Shown here piece by piece: positions 33,834 to 48,537 of a DNA stretch of 64,000 nt (positions within the stretch are counted from its first letter, which is position 1; the number at the start of each line of letters is the position of its first letter). The stretch covers positions 1-64,000 of the forward strand of contig NZ_JACEZS010000001.1 of NCBI RefSeq assembly GCF_014042365.1. Reading direction: 5' to 3'. The stretch is from Rugamonas fusca (lineage in GTDB: Bacteria; Pseudomonadota; Gammaproteobacteria; Burkholderiales; Burkholderiaceae_D). The notes beneath the pieces were generated by a model, which saw only the letters and a program-made list of their open reading frames with translations, made no database searches and had not been told where the DNA came from. The translations under genes and the position numbers were made by a program.

Positions 33834-34757
33834 TCAGGCGGCCAGGCGGCAGCGGTCGCGCCCTTCGTGCTTGGCCCGGTACAGGGCCTGGTCGGCCAGT
33901 CCCAGCAGGGCGGCGCTGTCGCCGTCGGGCGCGGGCCGCAGCACGGCCACGCCCACGCTGATGGTGACGTGGTCGGCCACCGGGCTGTCTGCGTGGGCGA
34001 TGGCCAGCGCCGCGATGGCCAGCCGCAGTTCCTCGGCGATGGCCAGCGCGCCCGCTTCGTCCGTGTCCGGCAGCATGCAGGCGAATTCCTCGCCGCCGTA
34101 ACGGGCCACCAGGTCGTAGGGCCGCTTCAGGTGTTCCTTGAGCGCGAGCGCCACCCGCTTGAGGCAGTCGTCGCCGGCCTGGTGGCCGTAACGGTCGTTG
34201 TAGCGCTTGAAGCAATCGACGTCGATCATCAGCATGGCCAGCGGTTCGCCGCTGCGCCCGCAACGCCGGAATTCGGCGTTCAGCGTATCGTCGAACAGGC
34301 GCCGGTTGGCCACTCCCGTCAAGCCGTCGGCGAACGCCATCGCCTGCAGCGCGTCCATGTGCAGCTTGAATTGCAGGTGGGCCAGCACCCGGTTGCGCAG
34401 CGTGAGCGGGTTGACGGGCTTGGACACGAAGTCGGCCGCGCCGGCGCTCCAGCAGGCGTTCTCCTCCTCGGCCAGGGTGCCGGCCGTGACGAAGATGACG
34501 GGGATGGCGCGCGTGTCCTGGTCCTGCTTGAGGCGGCGGCACACTTCCAGTCCATCCATGCCCGGCATGACCACGTCCAGCAGGATCAGGTCGGGCTTGT
34601 TGCCGCGGCAAAATTCGAGCGCCTGTTCCCCACTGGTGGCGGCGAACACTTCGAATTCCTCGGCCAGCACGGCGTGCAGCATGCGGATATTGATCGGCTG
34701 GTCGTCCACCACCAGCACCCGGCCGCGGCGTTCAGGAGAGAGCTTGGGCATGATCAC
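33834..34757 (-). CDS. Receiver-GGDEF response regulator (PleD/WspR-like)
   Basis: This 307-residue protein has a receiver with Asp61 (LLDVVMP) and Lys113 (VSKPVN), then a GGDEF domain with GGEEF at 221-225 and RxxD (RPYD) at 212-215. Phosphorylation probably drives dimerisation and c-di-GMP synthesis. A GTG at 34757 is well spaced from GGAAGG; an ATG at 34751 is the alternative. Its start overlaps the end of the upstream hybrid kinase by about 26 bp, so the kinase is the likely phospho-donor. Confidence 0.93.
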   Translation of the reverse strand: MIMPKLSPERRGRVLVVDDQPINIRMLHAVLAEEFEVFAATSGEQALEFCRGNKPDLILLDVVMPGMDGLEVCRRLKQDQDTRAIPVIFVTAGTLAEEENACWSAGAADFVSKPVNPLTLRNRVLAHLQFKLHMDALQAMAFADGLTGVANRRLFDDTLNAEFRRCGRSGEPLAMLMIDVDCFKRYNDRYGHQAGDDCLKRVALALKEHLKRPYDLVARYGGEEFACMLPDTDEAGALAIAEELRLAIAALAIAHADSPVADHVTISVGVAVLRPAPDGDSAALLGLADQALYRAKHEGRDRCRLAA

Positions 34758-37700
34758 GATTCTGCCTTCCAGAGTGAGAGGTGGCGTCCAGGCGGTGCAA
34801 GATGGCCTGGCAGATGGCGCCCGCCCGCGCCAGGTCGAAGCTGTCCATGGCCGCCTCCAGGCTGGCCGCTTCCGGCTCCATGGCGGCCCGCTGCTCGCGC
34901 AGCAGGCGTTCGAACAGGGGCAGCGCGTCGAGGCTGGAGGCGTCGAGCAGGCGGCGCAGGCGCGCCAGCTCCTGCGGCAGCGCGCTGGCGTGGGCGGCGT
35001 CGCCGGTCCCGTCGTGGGCCGGCCGCGTGAAAGCGGCCAGGTGCTGCGCCATGCCCGATGCCAGTTCGGCCGCCGCCGAGGCGGCGCGCCGGGCTTCCGC
35101 GATCAGGTTGGCGTGTTCCACCTGCCAGGCCATCGGGCTGCCCTGGCTGCGCAGCAGCAGTTCCATCGATTGCGCCAGCGTCGCCAGCGCGTCCGCGCCG
35201 ACGGTGGCGGCCAGGCCCTTGAGGCTGTGCAGCTGGCGCCCGGCCGCGCCGATGTTGGCGGGGCTGTCCAGCGTTTCCGGCACTTGCGCGGCCAGCGGGC
35301 CGCAGTCGGCCGCGAAGCGCCGCAGCGCGCGCTGGTACACGGAGGCGTTGCCATTGAAGCGCGCCAGCGCGGCCGCGCCGTTGATGCCCAGCGCCGGCGG
35401 CACGTGCAGCGGCGCCAGCGCGGCCGGCGCCGCCTGGCCGCCATCGCCCCCGGTGGCGGCGCGCCCCGTATGGTGGGCGATCACGGCCAGCAGTTGGGGC
35501 AGGTCGAAGGGCTTGCCCACGTGGTCGTTCATGCCGGCCTGGAAGGCCTGCTCGCGGTCCGACTGCATGGCGTTGGCCGTCATGGCGATGATGGGCAGCG
35601 CCGCCATGCCCGGCTGGGCGCGGATCAGGCGCGTGGCCTGGTAGCCATCCATGCAGGGCATTTGCACGTCCATCAGCACGCAGTCGTAGTGTGGGTCGGC
35701 CGCCAGCGCCTCGAGCGCGGCCTGGCCATGGTCGGCCACGTCCACGCGGGCGCCGGCGTGGCGCAGCAGTTCGCCCGCCACTTGCTGGTTGATCGGGTTG
35801 TCCTCCACCAGCAGCAGGCGCAGGCCGGCCAGCGGGGCGGGCGCCGTGGCGTCGGCGTCGGCAGCTTGCGCCGCGGCCTGCGCCGGGGGCGTGCCCGGTT
35901 GCAGCGGCAGCACGAAGCTGAAGGTGCTGCCGGCCCCCGGCGCGCTGTCGACCGTGAGCGTGCCGCCCATCATCTGCACCAGCCGCCGGCAGATGGCCAG
36001 GCCCAGCCCGGAACCGCCGTAGCGGCGCGCCGTGGAAGCCTCGGCCTGCGAAAAGCCGTCGAAGATGTGCCCGAGCTGCTCGGGCGCGATGCCGATGCCC
36101 GTGTCGCGCACGGCGAAGCGCAGCGCCAGGGCGGCCGTCCGGTCCTGGCTGGCCTGGCCATCCTGGCCTTGCTGGCCATCGCCGGGCGCGCTCGCCAGCG
36201 GCGCGACCGAGATGGTCACTTCGCCCTCGTGGGTGAACTTGATGGCGTTGCCGCCCAGGTTGAGCAGCACCTGGCGCAGCCGCAGTGCGTCGCCCACCAC
36301 CCACGGCGGCAAATCGCCGGCCAGTTCATAACGCAGCGCGATGGCGCGCGGGCCCACGTTGGCGCTGAGGATGATGTCGACCTCGTGCAACAGGTCACGG
36401 ATGCTGAAGGTGTGCGGATCGAGCGTCAGCTTGCCGGCCTCCACGCGGGAAAAGTCGAGGATGTCGTTGAGGATGCCCAGCAGGGCGCGGCCGGCCCCTT
36501 CGCACTTGTCCGCGTAGTCGCGCTGGCGCTGGTCCAGCGTGGTTTGCTTGAGCAGGGCCAGCATGCCCAGCACGGCGTTCAGCGGCGAGCGGATTTCGTG
36601 GCTCATGTTGGCCAGGAATTCCGACTTGGCCCGGCTCGCCGCGTCAGCCGCCGCCATGGCCGCCCGCAAGGCTTGCTCGGCCTCGTGCTCGGAGGTGATG
36701 TCGCGGTTGATACCCAGCACCCGCACCACCTGGCCCTGGCGGTCCCGTTCCTGCGACGTGACGGCCTGCATGGTGCGCAACGAGCCGTCGCGGCAGACGA
36801 TGCGGAAGGTGGCTTGCTGGCGCGCCGCCCCATCGGCGGCGGCGCGCAAGCCGGCCAGTACGCGCGGCCGGTCCTCCGGATGCAGCCGCTTCTGCCAGCC
36901 AGCGTAGAACGGGCCGCCCCGTTCCCGTTCCGGCACGTCGTAAAAGTCGAACATGCGCTCGTTCCATTCCATGGCCCCGCTGCCCGGTTCCCAGGTCCAG
37001 ATTCCCAGTTCGGCCACGCGCGAGGCGTTCAGCAGCTGGTCGCGCGCGGCCACCAGCGTGCGCCGGTCCTGCTCGCGGGCGGAGATGTCGGAGGCGATGC
37101 CCAGGAAGCCGATGATGGCGCCGCTGTCCTCGCGCAGGGCGCTCACCGACAGCATGACGGGGAAGGTGCCGCCATCCTTGCGCACATAGGTGTAGGCATA
37201 CTCGTTGTGCATGCCCAGCCTGGCCTTGGCCACGAACACTTCGAAGCCGGGCGCGATCGGGCGCCCCAGTTCCTGGCTCAGGGCGGCGGCGCGCGCGGCC
37301 ACCTCGTCCCGGTCGTGCAGCCGCTCCGGGGTGCACTTGCCCAGCAGTTCGGCCGCCGCATAGCCCAGCATGCGCTCGGCGGCCGGGTTGAACAGGCGGA
37401 TGATGCCGTCCGTGTCGGTGGCGATGATGGCGTACGAGGCGTGCGCCAGGATGGCACGCTGCAGGATGGTGACCGACTCGATCTGGCGCGTGCGCTCGCG
37501 CACCTGCTGTTCCAGCGACACGTTCAGTTCCTGGATGCGGGCCGTGGCGGCGGCGCGGATTTCCTCGAGCCGGCGGCGCTGGCGCCGCCGCAGGTGGTTG
37601 GCGCCGCCCACCAGCAAGGCGCCGCACAGCATCGAGGCCAGCAGGGTGAGCTGGGCCGTGTGGCGGGCCGCCAGCACGGGCGCGAACGGGGCCGTCAGGG

Positions 37701-38646
37701 CCAGCGTGAGGTCGCGTTCCGGATGGCCGGGCGCGATGCTGACGCGGCGCGTGATGGCCACCACCGTGCCGCGCGGGCCGTCATAGCGGCCCAGCAAGGT
37801 GCTGGCGCCGTGGTCCAGGCGGCGGAACTGGTCCTGCCAGCGCAGCGGGTGGCCGCGCTCGAAGCCAAATGCGCTGGCCGGGTCCGGGTGCAGCAGGAAA
37901 TCGCCCCGGCCATTGGTCAGATAGGCCCGCAAGTCCTCCGGCAAGTTGGCCGCGGGCGGCGCCAGGATGCCGCGCGCGGCGTAATCGACCACCACCACCC
38001 CGAACAGTTTGCCCTGGCTGTCATGGATGGGCGTGGCGGCCCGCAGCACCGGCACGGCCGGCGTGACGGCGTGGCCCGCGATCCGCTCGAAGCCGATGTC
38101 CGACACGTGTACCTGGCCTGGCGCCAGATGGGCGGCGGCTTCGATGTCGGGTTCCTGGCCCACCTGCCGCAGCCGCCCGCCGTCGGCCGCGCCGATGGTG
38201 TCGCCGGTGCGGTCGATGCGCACCAGTTCGCGGCCCTGGTCGGCCAGGCCCACCAGGCTCACTTGCCGGATGTCGGGATTGGTGGCGGCGTAGGCCTGGA
38301 AGATGCTGGTCAGGCGCCGGTGCCAGAGCGCGACCGGGGTCGATTCGAGCGCATCGTAGCCGTCGTTGGCGCTGGCGCGCATGATGCCGCCCATCGGCGG
38401 CAGGCTGGCCAGGAACAGCACATCGCGTTCCAGTGTGCCCAGTTGCTGGGTCAGCAGGCTGGCGCTGGCGGCGCTGCGGCCCAGCAGGCGGCTTTCGAGC
38501 GTGGCCAGCGCACGCTGTTCCTCGCGCTGGCCCACCCACCAGGTCGCCACGCCCAGCGCGCCGGCCAGCAGCAGTGCCGCGCCGGCCCGGCGCCAGGTGG
38601 CTTGCCGCTTGAGGTAGGGCGCGATCGCGCTCATCATGTCCCGCAT
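34732..38646 (-). CDS. Large hybrid sensor histidine kinase (Cache-PAS-PAS-HisKA-HATPase-REC-Hpt)
   Basis: This 1304-residue protein has a membrane helix at about 18-38, a periplasmic double-Cache-like region (about 40-320; [15 protein letters not shown]), a second helix at about 332-352, a coiled segment, and two PAS domains (about 385-510 and 515-645, each ending in G-I-x-x-D-I-S/T). HisKA carries His683, then come the HATPase ([18 protein letters not shown]), a receiver with Asp993 (LMDVQMP), and Hpt with His1140 ([12 protein letters not shown]). A further helical module ends the protein. A complete phosphorelay is present in cis, with output probably to the overlapping receiver-GGDEF protein. 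Confidence 0.95.
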   Translation of the reverse strand: MRDMMSAIAPYLKRQATWRRAGAALLLAGALGVATWWVGQREEQRALATLESRLLGRSAASASLLTQQLGTLERDVLFLASLPPMGGIMRASANDGYDALESTPVALWHRRLTSIFQAYAATNPDIRQVSLVGLADQGRELVRIDRTGDTIGAADGGRLRQVGQEPDIEAAAHLAPGQVHVSDIGFERIAGHAVTPAVPVLRAATPIHDSQGKLFGVVVVDYAARGILAPPAANLPEDLRAYLTNGRGDFLLHPDPASAFGFERGHPLRWQDQFRRLDHGASTLLGRYDGPRGTVVAITRRVSIAPGHPERDLTLALTAPFAPVLAARHTAQLTLLASMLCGALLVGGANHLRRRQRRRLEEIRAAATARIQELNVSLEQQVRERTRQIESVTILQRAILAHASYAIIATDTDGIIRLFNPAAERMLGYAAAELLGKCTPERLHDRDEVAARAAALSQELGRPIAPGFEVFVAKARLGMHNEYAYTYVRKDGGTFPVMLSVSALREDSGAIIGFLGIASDISAREQDRRTLVAARDQLLNASRVAELGIWTWEPGSGAMEWNERMFDFYDVPERERGGPFYAGWQKRLHPEDRPRVLAGLRAAADGAARQQATFRIVCRDGSLRTMQAVTSQERDRQGQVVRVLGINRDITSEHEAEQALRAAMAAADAASRAKSEFLANMSHEIRSPLNAVLGMLALLKQTTLDQRQRDYADKCEGAGRALLGILNDILDFSRVEAGKLTLDPHTFSIRDLLHEVDIILSANVGPRAIALRYELAGDLPPWVVGDALRLRQVLLNLGGNAIKFTHEGEVTISVAPLASAPGDGQQGQDGQASQDRTAALALRFAVRDTGIGIAPEQLGHIFDGFSQAEASTARRYGGSGLGLAICRRLVQMMGGTLTVDSAPGAGSTFSFVLPLQPGTPPAQAAAQAADADATAPAPLAGLRLLLVEDNPINQQVAGELLRHAGARVDVADHGQAALEALAADPHYDCVLMDVQMPCMDGYQATRLIRAQPGMAALPIIAMTANAMQSDREQAFQAGMNDHVGKPFDLPQLLAVIAHHTGRAATGGDGGQAAPAALAPLHVPPALGINGAAALARFNGNASVYQRALRRFAADCGPLAAQVPETLDSPANIGAAGRQLHSLKGLAATVGADALATLAQSMELLLRSQGSPMAWQVEHANLIAEARRAASAAAELASGMAQHLAAFTRPAHDGTGDAAHASALPQELARLRRLLDASSLDALPLFERLLREQRAAMEPEAASLEAAMDSFDLARAGAICQAILHRLDATSHSGRQNRDHAQALS

Positions 38647-38802
38647 TGTCTTGTTCTATATGGCCCGCCTGGGGTGCTCCGCGCCCGTCGCGCCGGCGCC
38701 ACAGGGGCCAGGCGCGTGCCTAGGGGGAATTTTCATTGTACCGCCTTGTATTGGACAGCTGGAGAAAAAAGTGGCGCCGCTGTGATGGCGCAGGGGCATT
38801 TG

Positions 38803-39435
38803 TCAGCCCAGCGCGACGCCCAGCCGCTCGGCCAGCAGGGCCGCCTGTTCCGTTTCCAGGTCGTCGAATTGCTGGCGGATGGCTGCCAGCAGGGCCGCGT
38901 GCTCGCCGCCGCCCAGCAAGCCATCGAGCTGGTCGAGCAGCGCCGTGGCCCCGTAATCGCCGTCGTGCAGCAGCGGCGCCAGTTGCCGCGCCAGCGTGGC
39001 CGCTTGCGCGCGCTGCGCCGGGTCGGCATCCGCCGGTGACGCGGGAGCGGCCTGCGGCGCGGGTGCCGGCGTGAGCGGCGTCAATGCCCGCACGGCGGCC
39101 AGCGCCGCCGCCAGTTCCGTGGCGAAGGCGTGGGCCACGCCCGGCAATGGCGTCGGGTCGCCCGCGCGCACGGCCTCCTCGAGCGCGGCGGCGGCGGCGC
39201 CCAGCCGGTAGGCGCCCAGCAGCGTGGCGGCGCCCTTGACCCGGTGCGCGCCCTGGCCCAGCGCGGCCAGCTCGCCGGCCGCCAGCTGGCCCACAACCTG
39301 TTGCGGCAGCGCGCCATAGGCTTGCGCGAACGCGCGCGCGGCGCTTAGCAGCAGCGGGCGCTGTACCCCATTGCGGGCGCTGGCGTCATCGAGGTCCAGG
39401 ATGGGCGGGCCGGCGTCGTGGTGCATGGTCTCCAC
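38803..39435 (-). CDS. Stand-alone Hpt-domain protein with a C-terminal helical module
   Basis: This 210-residue protein has an Hpt motif AHRVKGAATLLGA with His64 as phospho-acceptor. After a Pro/Ala linker (about 118-140) the last about 65 residues form a helical module (LARQLAPLLHDGDYGATALL then LLAAIRQQFDDLETEQA) like the one at the ends of the two large hybrid kinases nearby. It begins 4 bp after the receiver-GGDEF gene. It probably relays phosphate between the 7TM hybrid kinase and a receiver. Confidence 0.85.
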   Translation of the reverse strand: METMHHDAGPPILDLDDASARNGVQRPLLLSAARAFAQAYGALPQQVVGQLAAGELAALGQGAHRVKGAATLLGAYRLGAAAAALEEAVRAGDPTPLPGVAHAFATELAAALAAVRALTPLTPAPAPQAAPASPADADPAQRAQAATLARQLAPLLHDGDYGATALLDQLDGLLGGGEHAALLAAIRQQFDDLETEQAALLAERLGVALG

Positions 39436-39439
39436 CGCT

Positions 39440-40365
39440 TCAAGCCTGGGCCGGGGCCGGGTCCGGCCGCCAGACGATACGGTTGCGGCCAGCTTGCTTG
39501 GCCAGATACAGGTGGCTGTCCACGGCGGCCAACAGTTCGTTCGCGCTTTCGCCCTCGGCCAGGCGCAAGGTGGCGCCGCCGGCGCTGACGGTGAGCAGCG
39601 GCGCGGCCGTGGAGGCGGCGTGGACGATGGCCTGTTGCGCCACTTCCGCGCAGATCGCCTGCACCACTTGCAGGGCCTGGGCCGCGTCCGTGTCGGGCAT
39701 CAGCAGCACCAGCTCCTCGCCGCCGTAGCGGGCCGCCAGGTCGGCCGGACGGCGCATGTGGCCGGCGGCCGCGCGGGCCACGGCGCGCAGCGCGCGGTCG
39801 CCGGCCGGGTGGCCGTAATGGTCGTTGTATTGCTTGAAACAGTCGATGTCGAGCATGGCCAGCGACAGCGGCCGGCCGTTGCGCTGGGTGCGCAGCCATT
39901 CGTTGGCGTACACGTCGTCGTAGCGGCGCCGGTTGGCCAGCTCCGTCAGGCCGTCCACGTGGGCCAGGTGTTCCAGCATGCGCCGCTGGCGCACCACTTG
40001 CAGGTGCAGGGCCACCCGCGCCAGCACCACGGTGGCGTTGAACGGCTTGGCGATGTAGTCGGCCACGCCCATCTTCAGGCCGTTGGCCTCGTCCTCGGGG
40101 CGGTCCAGGCCGGAGATGAAGATGACGGCGATATCGGCCGTTTGCGGGTCGGCCCGCAACTGGCGCAGCACCTCGTAGCCATCCATGTCGGGCATCATCA
40201 CGTCCAGCAGGATCAGGTCCGGCGCGTGGCGCGTGGCCCGTTCCAGGGCCTGGGTGCCGTTCTTGGCCAGCAGCACCGTGTAGTCCGGCTTGAGCAGCTC
40301 GGCCAGCACCTGGCGGTTGATGGCGTCGTCGTCGGCGATCAGGACTTTTTGCATTACAGGCAAAT

Positions 40366-40369
<4 letters not shown>
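39440..40369 (-). CDS. Receiver-GGDEF response regulator
   Basis: This 309-residue protein has a receiver with Asp56 (LLDVMMP) and Lys108 (IAKPFN), then a GGDEF domain with GGEEL at 216-220 and RxxD (RPAD) at 207-210. The final Leu in place of Phe is a mild departure that usually keeps activity. Its start overlaps the stop of the 7TM hybrid kinase by 4 nt, and an Hpt gene follows 4 bp later, so it is probably the c-di-GMP output of that relay. Confidence 0.93.
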
Positions 40370-43949
<3,580 letters not shown>

Positions 43950-43953
<4 letters not shown>

Positions 43954-45338
43954 GGCTGCGGCCCGGTCGGGATCAGGCGTTTGCGGCGGCCCGTGAGGCG
44001 CGCTTCGAGCGCGTTGACCCAGCGCGGCGCCTGGCGGTCCTCGTCCCAGCCGGAGGTGACGGCGTCCACCTGATTGAGCAGGGCTGCGGGCAGCTTCAGG
44101 GGCCGGGTCTGGTCCATCAGCAGCTTGACCGTGAACTGGTAGCCCACCACGCGGGTGACGAGGCGCGACAGGGAGAACTGGGGGCAGAACAGGCGCGCCG
44201 TGGCGTCGATCAGGCGGATCGTGCCCATCGCGACGGCGAACAGGGCGCGCGAGGGCAGCGACACGCGCTGCGTCAAGCCGAGGTCGCGCGAGGCGGCCGG
44301 GCCGCACAGGTGGCGCGTGAGCAGCACGGGGAAGGGCTTGAGGATGCGCAGCGGCAGTTCCTTTTCCATGGTCTGCATCAGGGCCGCGCCCAGCGCGGGA
44401 CGGGAATCGGGCAGGAAGGGATGCGCGCGGCCGCTGGCCTGCATGCGGTTGAACAGCGCCTCGGCCTGCTCCATCGTGTCGGCCATCATGCTGCGCTCGA
44501 TGCCCAGCACGTGGCCCACCACGTTCCAGGCGTGCAGGTAGGCGTGTTCATCTTCGGCCGGCAGGCCCAGGCCCAGCTTGCGCAGGGCGCGCAGGAACAC
44601 GAAGCTGAAGGTGAGCAGCGTGTAGGCCAGTTCCTCCTGGTTGCACGGCAGGCCATCGCGTTCCACGTTCCAGCCGTGCGCGTACAGCGTGCCCTGCATG
44701 CTGCGCAGTTGCTCCGCCACCATGGGCAGCGGCGGCACCACGGCTGGCGCCTCGGGGCGCGCGGCGTCGGACGGATTACCGCGCAGGATGAGGTGGCGGA
44801 TGGTGGCGTGGATCAGCCGCACCTTGAGCGTTTGCGCCACGCCACCGCCGCTGGCGTCGGTCAGGCCGCCGTGCATCATGACAGGGAACAGCATGGCGGC
44901 CGTGGAGCGGATGCGGTAGTCGGTGTGCTGTTCGAGCTGGCCGGCCGCGTGCAGCACGCCGGCCAGGTCGGGGATCACATAGCATTCGGGCAGGCTGGCG
45001 CAGAACAGCAGGGTGCACGAGAGCATGCTCATGTCCATGAACAGTGCTTCGGCGCGGGCGATCCTGGCCGGATCGGCCCACTCGGGCAGGCGCAGGCCGG
45101 CCTGGATGTAGTCTTCCAGCGCGGCGGCGATGGCCGGCGGCACGTGCGCGCCGGCGCGCCAGCCGGGCAGGGCGCCGTTGCTCTGCCATTGCGAGAGCTG
45201 GTCATTGACGGTGGCGATGGCTTGCCACTGGGCCGCGTTGTCGCCGTGCTTGTCCCATGGGCCCAGGATGCGGGCGATGGTGTCGTCGGCCAGCGGATCG
45301 GCGCGCAGGGTGCTGGAACGGGAGATGGTGTCGCGCAT
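43950..45338 (-). CDS. MpaB/Lcp-type oxygenase family protein (DUF2236)
   Basis: This 462-residue protein fits the DUF2236 (latex-clearing protein/MpaB) family: a helical core with FMDMSMLSCTLLFCASLPECY, then KVRLIHATIRHLI, which resembles the conserved R-L-x-H-A-x-V-R segment whose His ligates heme in Lcp enzymes. These proteins are heme-dependent oxygenases acting on isoprenoid or rubber-like substrates. The substrate here is unknown, but the preceding gene is a carotenoid-type membrane protein. Start and stop overlap its neighbours by 1 and 4 nt, so it is coupled to both the carotenoid-type gene and the hybrid kinase. Confidence 0.85.
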
Positions 45339-46186
45339 TATGCCCTCGCCGCTTGTGTGGTTGGTTGATCGGCCGGCGCGCTGGCGTGGGCCGGCCGCTG
45401 CCAGCGTTCAAAGCCGCACACGGCCACCAGCAGCGGGATGCCCATCGCGAACAGGGCGATGGTGCGGGTTTCCACCGGCGTGCCTTCGGCCACCTGGAAC
45501 ACCATGCTGCCGCCGTAGACCAGCAGCGGCACCAGGGCGTGGCGGCGCGCCACGGGCAGCGCGGCCACGGGGGCACGCTTGCGCAGCGTGAGGCGGAACA
45601 GGAACACGATGGTAAACGACACCAGCATCCAGCCCACGAAGCCTTGCAGGGTTTCGCCGAACCACCAGCCATCGGTCTTGGTCATGATCCAGGCCTTGAT
45701 GCCATAGACCATGTAGGGATCGGCGCCCAGGTCGTAGGCCGTCACGATCATGGCCGCCAGCAGCGACATGACCAGGGTCTGGCGCAGCGCCGGCTTGCCG
45801 TCGGTGGGCGATTGCCACACGATCAGGTTGCCGATCACGTAGGCCACGTAGCACAGCGCGAACCACATGAGCGGGATGATGACGGGCACGTCGCCCAGCC
45901 GCGGGCCCAGCACGTCCGTGTAGGTATAGCTGCCGAAGAACCAGCCGTAGCTGGAACCGAGCTGCTCCGCGATCCAGCCCAGCACCACGCCGATGATGAC
46001 GAAGTTGCGGGCCGCGCGCGCCCCCAGCAGGTGGATGGCGCTGCTCCAGCAGCAGGCGAACATGACGAGCGAACTGGCGATCAGCAGCCTGGTGGTGTCG
46101 CCGTAGCCGCGCGAGAGCGTCACGGCCAGGAACACGATCAACAGGACGTTGGTGAAGCGGGGCAGGTGGTGCAGGGCAGACTTCAT
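45338..46186 (-). CDS. Carotenoid-biosynthesis-type integral membrane protein (CruF-like, DUF422)
   Basis: This 282-residue protein has about seven membrane helices and matches the bacterial carotenoid biosynthesis (CruF/DUF422) family: GWIAEQLGSSYGWFFGSYTYTD, PVIIPLMWFALCYVAYVIG, AYDLGADPYM, and TDGWWFGETLQGFVGWMLV. CruF-like members hydrate carotenoid ends, but many DUF422 proteins lie outside carotenoid clusters. No phytoene synthase or desaturase gene is nearby, so its own substrate is open. The TAA stop shares one base with the ATG of the MpaB-type gene (TAATG). Confidence 0.85.
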   Translation of the reverse strand: MKSALHHLPRFTNVLLIVFLAVTLSRGYGDTTRLLIASSLVMFACCWSSAIHLLGARAARNFVIIGVVLGWIAEQLGSSYGWFFGSYTYTDVLGPRLGDVPVIIPLMWFALCYVAYVIGNLIVWQSPTDGKPALRQTLVMSLLAAMIVTAYDLGADPYMVYGIKAWIMTKTDGWWFGETLQGFVGWMLVSFTIVFLFRLTLRKRAPVAALPVARRHALVPLLVYGGSMVFQVAEGTPVETRTIALFAMGIPLLVAVCGFERWQRPAHASAPADQPTTQAARA

Positions 46187-46281
46187 GAGCGGTTTTTTCG
46201 GATCATAGAGTTGACGGGCGCCGCGCGCACGCGGCGGACTGGCTGCGGACTTTCAAGAACAGGTTTTCAATAAGGGGATCT

Positions 46282-48537
46282 TCAATAACGGTAATCGAAC
46301 CGCACGGCGACGGTGCGCGGTTCGCTGGGCACCACCATGCCGAAACTGTCGATGGCGATCGGTTGCACCTTGTTTTCCAGGTTCTTGACCTGTGCCTGCA
46401 CGCTCCACGGGGCGCCGCCAGGCTGGTAGCGCACGGTGGCGTCGCTGGCCGTGCGGGCCGGGATGGTGTAGCGCAGTTGCTGGGTCGGCACGCCGATGAG
46501 GTAGGCGGCGCTGCGGCGCGCCACGATGCCGGCCCGCAGCTGGCCGCCGGCCAGCAGGAAGCGGTGTTCGTAGCCGGCCGTGACGGTGTTCGACGGCGCC
46601 CGATCGAGCTTGGTGCCGGCCCACGAATGCACGCCGTCCGGCGTGTAGGACACGTAGTGTGCGTCGAGCAGGGTCAGGCCGTAGCTGATGCGGTCGTCGG
46701 CCGTGGGGTTGACCTGGCCATCGGCCTCCAGGCCCTTGACGCTGGCCACGCCGGCATTGGTCGTGACGTACTGCGGCGCGCCGTGCACGATGGCCACGCC
46801 CGACAGTTGCAGGTTGCGGTAGTCGTAGTCGAACACGGCCAGGTTCAGGCTGGCGCGCTTGTCCCAGAAGCGGGTCTTGAGGCCAGCCTCGCGGGCAGTC
46901 AGCGTTTCGGGCTGGTAGTACAGCGTGCTGGCCGGGACGGCCACGGCGGCCGGGCACGGGATGCCCAGCGCGCTGGTGCCGGCCAGGCAGCCATCGTTGA
47001 AGCCGCCCGCCTTGTAGCCGGTCGACAGCGTGGCGTAGGCGAAGGTGGTGGGCGTGACGTCATAGTCCAGGCCCAGGCGCCAGGTGTTCTTGCGGGTGTC
47101 GATGTCGGCCGCGTTGAGCAGCCTGAAGTCGGTGGCCGGATTGAAGCTTGGGCCTTGCTGGAAGTTGGTGGAGCCGATGCGCGACTTGTCGTCGGCCGTG
47201 TAGCGCACGCCGGCCGTGGCGCGCAGCCGGTCCGTCACGCGCCACGTGGCCTGGCCGAACACGGCCTTGCTGCGCGCGATGGTGGGGCCGGTGGGGAACA
47301 CGTAGTACGGCGGCAGCCCGAGCAGGGTCAGGTCGCGGAAGGTGTACAGCGTGTTCGTCTCTTCGTGGAAGTAGTACAGGCCGGCCTGCGCGCTGAGCGG
47401 GCCGGCGCCATTGGTGGCTATGCGCAGCTCGTGCGAGTCCTGCGCGTTGACGCCGTCGAAATTCTGGTGCACGCCGATGGCGAAGGTCGGCTTGACGCGG
47501 TAGTAGTAGTTGAACAGGATGTGGTTGTCGAAACGGCGGTGGGCGCCCAGCCAGGTCACCGTGGCCGGGCCCAGGTTCCACGCCAGTTCGGCCGACAGGC
47601 CGGTGGTGGTCTTGTGGTCGTAGCCCTGTTCGGGACGGGTGTTGGGCGGCACGAAGCCGTTGGTCAGGCGCTGCTCGGTGCTGGCGTCGTACCAGGTGGG
47701 CTGGCCGCTGGCGATGCCGTGGTAGAAATTGGTGTCGGGGACGATGCGGTCGCTGTTGTCGTGCACCGTGCTGTGGTCGGCCCGCAGCAGCAGCGAGGCG
47801 GCGGGGCTCAGCGTGAGCCTGGCCGACAGGCGGCCCGACACGTCGTCGCGGTCCAGACCCAGCGCGTAGGGCGTGCCCTGGCCGTTGATCAGGTAGCTGT
47901 CGTGGCGGTTCGCGGCCACGGCTGCGCGCAGCGCCAGGGCGTCGTTGACGGGCACGTTGAGCATGGCGTTGACCTTGCGGCTGGCGTAGTCGCCCAGTTC
48001 CACGCCGACGGCGCCTTCCAGCTGGCGGCTGGGGGCGTTGGTGATCACGTTGATGGCGCCGGCCGTCGTGTTGCGGCCGTACAGCGTGCCTTGGGGGCCG
48101 CGCAGCACTTCGATGCGGTCCACGTCGTAGAAGCTCAGGTTCTGCTGGGTGGGGCGCGCCAGGTAGACGCCATCGACCATGAAGGCGGCCGACGGGTCGC
48201 CTTTTTCCGTGGTGTCGGCGTTGGTGACGCCGCGGATGGTGATCTTCAGCGCGGCGGCGGCGCCGTCCAGGTGCACATTGGGCAGGCGGGCGGCCAGCGC
48301 GGACGGCTGGTCCAGGCCGGCCTGGCGCAGTTGTTCGCCCGTCAGCACGGACATGGCCACCGGCGTGCGCGACTCGAGCGAGGCGGTGCGCTGTGCGGTG
48401 ACGATTACTTCCTGTACCTGGCCATCGGTGTTGTCGGGCGCGGCGAGCGTGGTTTGCGCATGGGCCATGCCGTGCAGCGCGGCCGACACGGACGCGGCCA
48501 GCAGCGCCGGCTTCCAGCGCGCTTTGTCGTTGATCAT
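46282..48537 (-). CDS. TonB-dependent outer membrane receptor
   Basis: This 751-residue protein has a signal peptide (MINDKARWKPALLAASVSAA to AHAQ), a TonB box-like EVIVTAQR, a plug domain (AMSVLTGEQLRQAGL, RIEVLRGPQGTLYGRNTTAG), and a beta-barrel ending in an aromatic residue (RFDYRY). Receptors of this style in this group often import siderophores, sugars, terpenoids or other large substrates. The start at 48537 gives the signal peptide. It lies 95 bp upstream of the carotenoid-type gene on the same strand and may share its transcript. The barrel gives no direct substrate clue. Confidence 0.94.
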   Translation of the reverse strand: MINDKARWKPALLAASVSAALHGMAHAQTTLAAPDNTDGQVQEVIVTAQRTASLESRTPVAMSVLTGEQLRQAGLDQPSALAARLPNVHLDGAAAALKITIRGVTNADTTEKGDPSAAFMVDGVYLARPTQQNLSFYDVDRIEVLRGPQGTLYGRNTTAGAINVITNAPSRQLEGAVGVELGDYASRKVNAMLNVPVNDALALRAAVAANRHDSYLINGQGTPYALGLDRDDVSGRLSARLTLSPAASLLLRADHSTVHDNSDRIVPDTNFYHGIASGQPTWYDASTEQRLTNGFVPPNTRPEQGYDHKTTTGLSAELAWNLGPATVTWLGAHRRFDNHILFNYYYRVKPTFAIGVHQNFDGVNAQDSHELRIATNGAGPLSAQAGLYYFHEETNTLYTFRDLTLLGLPPYYVFPTGPTIARSKAVFGQATWRVTDRLRATAGVRYTADDKSRIGSTNFQQGPSFNPATDFRLLNAADIDTRKNTWRLGLDYDVTPTTFAYATLSTGYKAGGFNDGCLAGTSALGIPCPAAVAVPASTLYYQPETLTAREAGLKTRFWDKRASLNLAVFDYDYRNLQLSGVAIVHGAPQYVTTNAGVASVKGLEADGQVNPTADDRISYGLTLLDAHYVSYTPDGVHSWAGTKLDRAPSNTVTAGYEHRFLLAGGQLRAGIVARRSAAYLIGVPTQQLRYTIPARTASDATVRYQPGGAPWSVQAQVKNLENKVQPIAIDSFGMVVPSEPRTVAVRFDYRY

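Noticed and set aside
34207-39039. A 1610-codon open frame on the plus strand
   Set aside because: It lies antisense to a hybrid kinase with all domain motifs and to parts of a receiver-GGDEF and an Hpt gene. The translation is Gln/Arg/Gly/Val-biased without motifs, a typical high-GC shadow frame.
45338-46186. A full carotenoid biosynthesis cluster
   Set aside because: Only one DUF422 gene is present; no crtB, crtI, crtE or crtY-like gene is in the window, so pigment synthesis cannot be claimed.
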